From Acidobacteriota bacterium (GTDB taxonomy: Bacteria > Acidobacteriota > Terriglobia > Terriglobales > SCQP01), in contig JAJYIU010000033.1 in assembly GCA_021789895.1 (NCBI GenBank), positions 1 to 32,004 on the forward strand: DNA of 32,004 bases, in the 5' to 3' direction. The notes beneath the pieces were generated by a model. It ran no database searches. It had not been told where the DNA came from and saw only the letters and a program-made list of their open reading frames with translations. Below, in pieces: positions 24,278 through 32,004 of this stretch (its first letter is position 1; the number at the start of each line of letters is the position of its first letter). Position numbers and translations under genes: made by a program.

Positions 24278-25564
24278 ATGCCCCCCGCCCCCACCCTCGT
24301 CAAAGGAATGCGCGACCTGCTGCCGCCGGAAACCCATTGGTTCCAGGCGGTGGAAGCTGCCGCGCGCGAGCTCTTCGCCCGCTACGGCTACCGGGAAATC
24401 CGCACCCCGATCCTCGAGCGCACCGAGCTGTTCGCCCGCACCGTCGGCGAGGAAACCGATATCGTCGGCAAGGAAATGTACAGCTTCCTCGACCGCGACC
24501 AGACCTCGCTCACCCTGCGTCCGGAGGCGACCGCGGCGGTGGCGCGGGCCTACGTCGAGCACCGCTTGTGGGAGCAGCCCGGCTGGACGCGGCTCTACTA
24601 CCTCGGCCCGATGTTCCGCCGCGAACGCCCGCAGCAGGGCCGCTACCGCCAGTTCTCCCAGATCGGCGCCGAGCTGCTGGGCGGCGACGCGCCGCAGATG
24701 GATGCCGAGATGCTCGTCATGCTGGCGCGCCTGCTCGACCGGTTGGGCCTGAGCGGCTGGACGCTGTCGCTGAACTCGCTCGGCTGCGCCGAAGACCGGC
24801 CGCGCTTCGAGCGGGCGCTGCGCGAGGCGCTGCTGCCGATCGCGCCCCGGCTCTGCGGCGATTGCCGGCGGCGGGCGGAGACCAATCCGCTGCGCGTGCT
24901 CGATTGCAAGCGCCCGGAAGACCAGCCGCTGATCGCGCAATTGCCCACCACGCTCGATCTTCTCGACCCGCCCTGCCGCGAGCACTTCGAGCAGGTGAAG
25001 CAGTTGCTCGAGCGCGCCGGCGTACCCTATCAACTGCAGCCCCGGCTGGTCCGCGGCCTGGATTACTACACCCGCACCGCCTTTGAATTCGTGCACGGCG
25101 CGCTGGGCGCGCAAAACGCGCTGCTCGGCGGCGGGCGCTATGATCTGCTGGCCGAGCGCCTGGGCGCGCCGAAGGGCGCGGGCGCGGGCATCGGCTTTGC
25201 CCTGGGCGAAGACCGCCTGGTCAGCGCCTGGCGCGCCGGGCTTGCCCCGTCCGACCCGCCCCCGGCGGCCGAAATTTATCTCGCGCCGCTGGGCGAGGCG
25301 GCGCTGGCGCCGGCGCTCGAGCTGGCGGAACAATTACGCCAGGCCGGCCTCAGCGTCGCCGCCGGCGACGCCCGCTGGAGCGCCAAAAAACACCTCTCCA
25401 CCGCCTCCCGCCAGGCGGCGCGCTGGGCGGTGCTGATCGGCGAGCAGGAAATCCAGGCCCGCCAGGCGACCGTCAAAACCCTGGCCAACGGCGAGCAGTC
25501 CGCCGTTGCCTGGCCGCAGTTGGCGGAATTTTTCGCCACCGCCTCCGGCGCGGCGCGCGCGTAG
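24278..25564 (+). CDS. hisS: Histidyl-tRNA synthetase
   Basis: Class II synthetase charging tRNA-His. From ATG 24278 it is 428 residues, normal for bacteria. It opens with LVKGMRDLLPPE and shows TLRPEATAAVARAY, motif 2 (YYLGPMFRRERPQQGRYRQF), the histidine-specific LVRGLDYYTRTAFEF and GGGRYD, then motif 3 near GIGFALGEDRL and the C-terminal anticodon-binding domain. The open frame extends upstream through the previous gene, but that segment is an out-of-frame reading of the carbonic-anhydrase-like gene. It is convergent with the heptahaem cytochrome gene; only 29 bp separate the stops. Confidence 0.97.
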   Translation: MPPAPTLVKGMRDLLPPETHWFQAVEAAARELFARYGYREIRTPILERTELFARTVGEETDIVGKEMYSFLDRDQTSLTLRPEATAAVARAYVEHRLWEQPGWTRLYYLGPMFRRERPQQGRYRQFSQIGAELLGGDAPQMDAEMLVMLARLLDRLGLSGWTLSLNSLGCAEDRPRFERALREALLPIAPRLCGDCRRRAETNPLRVLDCKRPEDQPLIAQLPTTLDLLDPPCREHFEQVKQLLERAGVPYQLQPRLVRGLDYYTRTAFEFVHGALGAQNALLGGGRYDLLAERLGAPKGAGAGIGFALGEDRLVSAWRAGLAPSDPPPAAEIYLAPLGEAALAPALELAEQLRQAGLSVAAGDARWSAKKHLSTASRQAARWAVLIGEQEIQARQATVKTLANGEQSAVAWPQLAEFFATASGAARA

Positions 25565-25593
25565 CGCGTCCCTTCATTCCTTTCAGTCCTTAA

Positions 25594-26772
25594 CTATCCC
25601 GGATACCCCTGCCCGGGACGCACGATCCGGATCAGGTGGTCGGCGAAACGCGCATGCGCGCCGGGCAGCGCCAGCTTGGGCATGTGGCAGGTCACGCAAT
25701 TTTTTTGCGCCACCGGGCACGCCCGCCCGGGCTTGCCGGCGCTGGCGCGTTCACCCGGATGGCGATGGCAGGCCAGGCACTTGGGGTCATACCAGGCGGC
25801 GCGCTTCACCAGCGGTTGATGTGGATCGTGGCAGGCCAGGCAACTGATGCGGCTGTCAATCGGATTCCAGCACAGGCTGAGCGCCAGGCGGTAGGGCTGG
25901 AAGCGTATATCCACGATCCCGGTAACGCCCATGTTGAACACCATCTCCGGCGTGCGATGGCAGGAACCACAAAAATCCAGCACCCCGCCGGCATTCAACT
26001 TGCCGGGATTGTAAATGTGCGCCCGCGCGTATTCATGCGCGCGCATCGCCGCCACATGCGCCGAGCCGGGGCCATGGCATCCCTCGCAGGTGACGCCGGC
26101 GGCGGCCTGGCTTGCATGGAACACCCCGCCGCGATAGCTGCCGGTGGTATGGCAGACAAAGCACTTGCGGGTCTCGTCCGGTCCCAGTTGGCGGCCCAAG
26201 GCCTCCGGCAGACTGGCCGGCAGCGGGGCATCGCCCATGGTATAGGCGAGCCGCCGGACCTGGGTGTAGTAGCTGATGCGGCCTTCGTAAAAATTTTTCC
26301 CGCTGCGGTAAACAAACGTCTGCGCCAGCACGCCCTGCCCGAACCCCCACAGCAGCGGCGCCGATACCGTGCGCCCGCCGCGGGTCACGCTGTAGATGAC
26401 CTGCTTGCCCGCGCGCGCGAATTGAAAACGGTCGCCGCCGAAACTGGCCGCGAGCGGACGGCGCAGATGCGGTGATGCGGCCGCCGGCTGCGACGCCAGC
26501 GCCATCGGGGTCTGGAGTTCCCGGGCCTCATAGCGATGGCAGGTGACGCATACCTGCGCGCCCACGTAGTGCAGCCCCGCCGGCCCGCCCTGCTTGGGCC
26601 GCCAGCGCGGGCTGAAATCCCGCGCCCCGGCCGGCGGCTTGCTAGCCGCGCCTGCCGCTTGCCCGCGCAGGTGCGCGCCGCTCGCCAACAGCATGCCACC
26701 CAGCCAGGCCGCCGCCAGCCCGGCGGCGGCGTGGCGCCGGCATCTCTGAAAGTTCCCCGCCCTCCGTTTCAT
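25594..26772 (-). CDS. Exported seven-haem c-type cytochrome
   Basis: A periplasmic or outer-surface multihaem protein, 392 residues from ATG 26772. A basic N-terminus and a hydrophobic stretch (about 16-35) form a signal peptide. Seven CxxCH motifs start at Cys75, 204, 229, 268, 311, 332 and 359. Between the first and second haem is a non-haem beta-rich domain (about 95-190; GQGVLAQTFVYRSGKNFYEG, then SYYTQ). The end, CVTCHMPKLALPGAHARFADHLIRI, matches the c-552/c-554-like family that binds haem in this way. It could carry electrons to or from the fused porin-cytochrome, which is encoded 13 kb away. In-frame starts at 26793 and 26829 are possible. A CRP-like site lies about 105 bp upstream. 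Confidence 0.9.
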   Translation of the reverse strand: MKRRAGNFQRCRRHAAAGLAAAWLGGMLLASGAHLRGQAAGAASKPPAGARDFSPRWRPKQGGPAGLHYVGAQVCVTCHRYEARELQTPMALASQPAAASPHLRRPLAASFGGDRFQFARAGKQVIYSVTRGGRTVSAPLLWGFGQGVLAQTFVYRSGKNFYEGRISYYTQVRRLAYTMGDAPLPASLPEALGRQLGPDETRKCFVCHTTGSYRGGVFHASQAAAGVTCEGCHGPGSAHVAAMRAHEYARAHIYNPGKLNAGGVLDFCGSCHRTPEMVFNMGVTGIVDIRFQPYRLALSLCWNPIDSRISCLACHDPHQPLVKRAAWYDPKCLACHRHPGERASAGKPGRACPVAQKNCVTCHMPKLALPGAHARFADHLIRIVRPGQGYPG

Positions 26773-26876
26773 CCCTGTGCCGGCAAAATGCATCGCGGAT
26801 TCATTACGAATTGCCGGCCGCAAGGTCACTGCCGGCGCGGCGGCCGGCCGCAGTTTTTACATAATTAACATCGCGT

Positions 26877-26892
26877 TGTGACCGATATCACA
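26877..26892. promoter_or_regulatory. Candidate CRP/FNR-type operator upstream of the heptahaem gene
   Basis: TGTGACCGATATCACA: exact TGTGA-N6-TCACA, the CRP half-site arrangement. On the minus strand an AT-rich stretch just downstream (26870-26852, reading TGTTAATTATGTAAAAAC) could supply a -10 element, putting the operator roughly 35-41 bases before transcription start. Confidence 0.5.
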
Positions 26893-26989
26893 CTGCCGCC
26901 TCCCGCCGGGAGGGCATCGGCGGAAGCACGGAAGCACGGAGGAATATCCATCGCTCGTGCGCGGCCGCGAACGGCGCCGCCGGGAATGC

Positions 26990-26995
26990 GATAAT
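26990..26995 (+). promoter_or_regulatory. -10-like box before the aspS-linked membrane gene
   Basis: GATAAT five bases before the TTG start at 27001, in an otherwise GC-rich stretch. TAAAAT (26995-27000) abuts the start too. No Shine-Dalgarno is present. Confidence 0.4.
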
Positions 26996-27000
26996 AAAAT

Positions 27001-27500
27001 TTGACCCCGCAGCCGAAACTCGTCGAATACCTGCGCGTCGAGCGCCGCAGCTATCTTTGGGGCAGCATCCTGGTGCTGCTGATCGTGTCCGCGGCGCAGG
27101 CCGCCTTGCTGCTGATGCATCTGCCGCACGGCAGCCTGCTCTCGATGTTCGGCGGGAATCAGTCGTTTGTGCAGCAGGAAAAGAACTTCCTCGCTTTGCG
27201 CGATCGAGTGATCGAGCAGCACCAGATCGCCTTCCTGCTGCTCTCGCTCTCCGGCGCGCTGGCCACGCTCATCCTGAACCTGCGCATTTCCATGCTGATC
27301 AACCGCCCGCGCGGCGCCTTCGGCCCCGATTCGCGCACCGGCATGCGCTGGAGCTGGCTGCTGTTTCTCGCCGCCGCGCCGGTGCTGGTGCCGTACGTGG
27401 AAATCGCCATCATCGTCGTGCTGACCCGCTGGGCCAGCCAGGAAATCCGCGCCCGCTCCGCCGCCGGGCCGGCGGGGCCCGGCCCCGCCCAGGCCGCCTC

Positions 27501-27504
<4 letters not shown>
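27001..27504 (+). CDS. Unknown three-helix membrane protein
   Basis: A 167-residue protein with hydrophobic helices at about 19-41, 76-95 and 117-142, and a soluble loop (about 45-72) between the first two. It has a basic cytoplasmic-type N-terminus ([11 protein letters not shown]) and an Ala/Gly/Pro-rich tail. I do not recognise the family. The start is TTG at 27001, directly behind a GATAAT. Its stop overlaps the aspS ATG (ATGA at 27501-27504), which strongly supports it as a real, co-translated gene. It is divergent from the heptahaem cytochrome gene. Confidence 0.75.
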
Positions 27505-29330
<1,826 letters not shown>

Positions 29331-29605
29331 GCGCTGCTCCCGGGGCCGCGGTTAAGCCGTCACCCCAGCCGCCTCGGTGTTACTGGCCGGTCGCAAGCTG
29401 CGGTCGTCTTCCGCGCAGGAAGCCTGGGCTGGAAGCGCCCGGAAGAGCCGGTATACTTCTGCTTCCACGGCGCCTTCCAGCGGCGCAACGCGCCTGAGCC
29501 AGTGGCTGGCGGAAAATCGTGCGCGCCGGGGCCGGCATGCCTCCGAACTGGCCCGTCACAACGCTGAATCGCCCGCGAGCGAGGTCAGCTCGCCGCCGGC
29601 GATTG
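29331..29605. other. Spacer between aspS and mutL, nothing recognised
   Basis: About 275 bases without a supported gene, RNA or repeat copy. A TATACT near 29452 could act as a promoter element but is far from mutL. Confidence 0.5.
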
Positions 29606-29611
29606 TAAACT
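29606..29611 (+). promoter_or_regulatory. -10-like box of mutL
   Basis: TAAACT within TTGTAAACT, eight bases before the ATG at 29620. There is no Shine-Dalgarno in between (GAAATTCC). Confidence 0.35.
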
Positions 29612-29619
29612 GAAATTCC

Positions 29620-31569
29620 ATGGGCGTCATCCGCGTGCTTCCCGACCGTTTGATCAGCCAGATTGCCGCCGGCGAGGTGATCGAGCGCCCGGCCTCGGTG
29701 GTCAAGGAGCTGGTGGAAAACAGCCTCGACGCCGGCGCCCGGCGGGTGCGGGTCGAGGTCGAGGCCGGCGGGCGCAAGCGCATCACCGTCACCGACGACG
29801 GCTGCGGCATGGTGCGCGACGATGCCTTGCTCGCCTTCGAGCGCCACGCCACCAGCAAGCTGCGGCAGTTCGACGACCTGCTGGCTATCTCCACCCTCGG
29901 CTTCCGCGGCGAGGCTCTGCCGGCCATCGCTTCGGTCGCCCGCCTGCGCCTGGAGACCGCGCCCGCCGCCGGCGCCGGCACCCGCCTGGAAATCGCCGCC
30001 GGCAAGCTGCAGCGGGTCGAGGAAGCCGGGCTCCCGGCCGGCACCTGCATCGTCGTCGAAGACCTGTTTTACAACCTGCCCGTCCGCCGCAAGTTCCTCA
30101 AGACCGAAGGCACCGAGCTCAGCCACGTCGCCGCCGTGGTCACCAACTACGCCCTGGCGCATCCGGAAATCCAGTTCATTTTGCGCCACGGCGGCCGCGG
30201 ACTGCTCGACTGCCCGGCGGCCGCCGATCACGCCGAGCGCCTGCAACAAGTGCTGGGCGCGGAGCTGGCGCCGCAACTGCTGCCGGTGAACGAGATCCTT
30301 CCACTGCCCGAATTTCATGACGCCCTGGCCTCGCCGGCGCCCGCCTCGGAGGCGGAAAGTCCGGCGCCGCCCGCGCTGGCGCTCTTCGGCTTTCTCTCCC
30401 GCCCGGAGTTGCAAAAGCTGAATCGCAATTCGATCTACATCTTCGTCAACCGCCGCCTGGTGCGCGACCGCCTGCTGCAGCACGCCCTGCTCGAGGCCTA
30501 CCGCAACCTGCTGCCCAACGATACCTACCCGGTGGCGCTGCTGTTTGCCGAAATGCCGTTTTCCGAAGTGGACGTCAACGTGCACCCGCAAAAGACCGAG
30601 GTGCGGTTCCGGCACTCGAGCTGGGTGCACGATGCCGTGCGCGATACGCTACGCCGCGCCCTCGGCCTGGCGCGCCCCGTCGCCCGCTTCGAACGCGAGC
30701 TGCGCGCCCGCCCCGATGCCGGCCGCTTTCTCGGCCGGCCGCGCTCCGCGCCGCCGCTCGCCGCGGAACCGATGGGCGTCAGCGAGGCCGGCCTGGCGCC
30801 GGCCGCCGCCGACGCCGCCGCCGAGAGCTCTTTTTTGTCGCCGCCGGCGGCCGCCGGGGCTGCGCCCCGCCACTCGCTTTCCCTTCCCCTGGGCTTTGCC
30901 GCCGCGCCGCGCCCGCCGTCGCTTGCGCCCGAGCCGGCTTCGGGCTGCAGCCCGCTCGCCCCGCCCCCGGCCGCCGCCGCGCTCGCCGCGCTCGCCGAAT
31001 TGAAACCGCTGGGCCAGATCCACTCCAGCTTCATCCTCGCCGCCGAGCCGGGCGGCTTCTGCGTGATTGACCAGCATGCCGCCCATGAGCGCGTGCTGTT
31101 TGAGCAGATCCGCGATCGCCGGGCGCGCGGCCAATCCGAGTCGCAGCGCCTGCTGATTCCCACCCTCATCGAGCTCAATCCGGCACAGTGGGCGCGCTTT
31201 GCCGAAATCGCCGGCGAGCTGGCCGCCAACGGCTTCGAGGCCGAGCCCTTCGGCGGGCGCTCGCTGGCGGTCAAAACCACCCCTGCCGGCATCTCCGCCG
31301 GGCAGGCTGAACGGTTGCTGGCCGAAATCCTCGAAATCAGCGATCCGCGCGAGCGCGGCTTCAACCGCGAAACCGCCGGCCTGCGCATCGCCGCCACCAT
31401 CGCCTGCCACGCCGCCATCAAGGTCAATATGCCGCTGGACGACGGCAAGATGCGCTGGCTGCTCGACGCCCTTGCCGCCACCCGCCACCCCATGACCTGC
31501 CCCCACGGCCGCCCGGTCATGCTCCGCTACTCCCTGGCCGAAATCCAGCGCGCCTTCAAACGCCTCTGA
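29620..31569 (+). CDS. mutL: DNA mismatch repair protein MutL, endonuclease type
   Basis: Couples mismatch recognition by MutS to strand removal. The 649-residue protein has the GHKL ATPase motifs: Asn34 in ELVENSLDAGA (30-40), TDDGCGM (58-64) and GFRGEAL (94-100). A Pro/Ala-rich linker (about 345-460) leads to the C-terminal dimerisation and nuclease domain with DQHAAHE plus a following Glu (motif DQHA(X)2E(X)4E, from residue 484) and CPHGRP (from 627). The metal-binding motif predicts latent nicking activity, as in bacteria without MutH. mutS is not in the window. The start is ATG 29620 near a -10-like box. Confidence 0.96.
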   Translation: MGVIRVLPDRLISQIAAGEVIERPASVVKELVENSLDAGARRVRVEVEAGGRKRITVTDDGCGMVRDDALLAFERHATSKLRQFDDLLAISTLGFRGEALPAIASVARLRLETAPAAGAGTRLEIAAGKLQRVEEAGLPAGTCIVVEDLFYNLPVRRKFLKTEGTELSHVAAVVTNYALAHPEIQFILRHGGRGLLDCPAAADHAERLQQVLGAELAPQLLPVNEILPLPEFHDALASPAPASEAESPAPPALALFGFLSRPELQKLNRNSIYIFVNRRLVRDRLLQHALLEAYRNLLPNDTYPVALLFAEMPFSEVDVNVHPQKTEVRFRHSSWVHDAVRDTLRRALGLARPVARFERELRARPDAGRFLGRPRSAPPLAAEPMGVSEAGLAPAAADAAAESSFLSPPAAAGAAPRHSLSLPLGFAAAPRPPSLAPEPASGCSPLAPPPAAAALAALAELKPLGQIHSSFILAAEPGGFCVIDQHAAHERVLFEQIRDRRARGQSESQRLLIPTLIELNPAQWARFAEIAGELAANGFEAEPFGGRSLAVKTTPAGISAGQAERLLAEILEISDPRERGFNRETAGLRIAATIACHAAIKVNMPLDDGKMRWLLDALAATRHPMTCPHGRPVMLRYSLAEIQRAFKRL

Positions 31570-31668
31570 GCCGCATCTGCTTGGGTTACTCTGGCGCATG
31601 CGCCTTGGCTGCCATGGCATCTTGGGATTGATTGGCGCCTCCGCGAAATTGATAGCGGCGAGTTGCAG

Positions 31669-32004
31669 ATGAATCAGCCCAAGATATCCAAACTTCTCAT
31701 CGGCCTGGGTTGCATTGTGCTGCTCGCAACTTCCGGCCTGCACTTGTACGCTTACATGAAGCAGACTGCCGCTGCGGTGGCCGCATCCGATTTGCCGCAG
31801 CCCTTGCAATCCGTTTTTCAAGTGGCGTTCCTATCCATGGCCTGGAACTGGCTGGTACTGGCCCTCATTGCCTGGCTGGATGCTGGGCGAAGCGATAAGC
31901 GTCGCATAGCTTCGTTGGTTCGTCGCTCGGCAATCCTCATGTACGTCCATGTACACTGCGGTTGCCTCGCGCCTCCCGCCTCGCTCTGCTCGCTTCTCCC
32001 TTCG
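31669..32004 (+). CDS. Small membrane protein, reading frame running into the repeat and window edge
   Basis: An ORF open from ATG 31669 to the window end (112 codons, no stop). Residues 1-71 look like a real protein: a helix at about 9-25 (LLIGLGCIVLLATSGLHL), a loop with DLPQPLQ, and a second helix around 58-71 (MAWNWLVLALIAWL). From residue 72 the frame is read from repeat copy C, so the native C-terminus has probably been lost or replaced. There is only weak purine content before the ATG. The family is not recognised. Confidence 0.5.
   Translation, partial: MNQPKISKLLIGLGCIVLLATSGLHLYAYMKQTAAAVAASDLPQPLQSVFQVAFLSMAWNWLVLALIAWLDAGRSDKRRIASLVRRSAILMYVHVHCGCLAPPASLCSLLPS
31882..32004 (+). 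repeat. Dispersed repeat, copy C (left half, cut by window edge)
   Basis: Matches 19019-19141 with one mismatch in 123 bases. It begins GCTGGGCGAAGCG and carries the CGAAGC/GCTTCG stem (31888-31893, 31909-31914). The last six bases, CCTTCG, repeat the first six of the window, so the end and the beginning of the window together would form one complete copy. Confidence 0.92.

Noticed and set aside
26840-26858. Palindrome GCGGCCGGCCGC followed by AGTTTTT, terminator-like
   Set aside because: It has no loop, and on the plus strand no gene ends before it; it is more likely part of the divergent promoter region.

Overview
The window is high-GC DNA from a diderm bacterium. Lipopolysaccharide transport (LptE), c-type cytochromes, an outer-membrane barrel and lipoproteins point to two membranes. 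The mix of genes (archaeal-type Psd next to PssA, DUF4382 lipoprotein, multihaem cytochromes, GlnD, and a MutL carrying the endonuclease motif) best fits Acidobacteriota. That placement is inferred from gene content and was not checked by search. No rRNA or tRNA gene was found.

Layout. 1-115 is the right half of a dispersed repeat. 240-3364 (+) is a tight envelope cluster: psd, pssA, a degenerate aspartate-semialdehyde dehydrogenase paralogue and lptE, three of the four joined by 1-4 nt overlaps. 3420-4778 (-) is a DUF4097 membrane protein and 5117-5647 (+) a YceI protein. 5694-8060 (-) is an ECF sigma / anti-sigma / zinc-finger membrane protein / small membrane protein operon. 8225-9277 (+) is a flippase-like membrane protein. 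9683-12955 (+) is the standout gene: a decahaem DmsE/MtrA-type cytochrome fused in one polypeptide to an MtrB-like outer-membrane beta-barrel, with an eleventh haem motif inside the barrel part. 13018-14442 (-) is a DUF4382 lipoprotein.

14706-18802 (+) is housekeeping: era, nrdR, glnD. 18803-23700 is accessory in character: a CopG-type antitoxin remnant split by a complete copy of the repeat, a PEBP protein, a frameshifted LprI-type gene, an unknown exported protein, queG and an AT-richer FkbM methyltransferase. 23760-25564 (+) holds a gamma-carbonic-anhydrase-like protein and hisS. 25594-26772 (-) is a seven-haem exported cytochrome. 27001-31569 (+) is a membrane protein, aspS and mutL. The window ends inside a small membrane-protein ORF that runs into another repeat copy.

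How parts connect. The fused porin-cytochrome and the separate heptahaem cytochrome suggest electron transfer across the envelope. Both genes have a TGTGA...TCACA inverted repeat upstream, hinting at a shared CRP/FNR-type regulator. Several genes (psd, era, nrdR, the 27001 gene, mutL) have a -10-like hexamer only 5-8 nt before the start codon, suggesting leaderless mRNAs. The repeat (about 232 bp; one whole, two half and one variant copy) has inserted in at least one coding sequence, and both window ends fall at nearly the same point within it.
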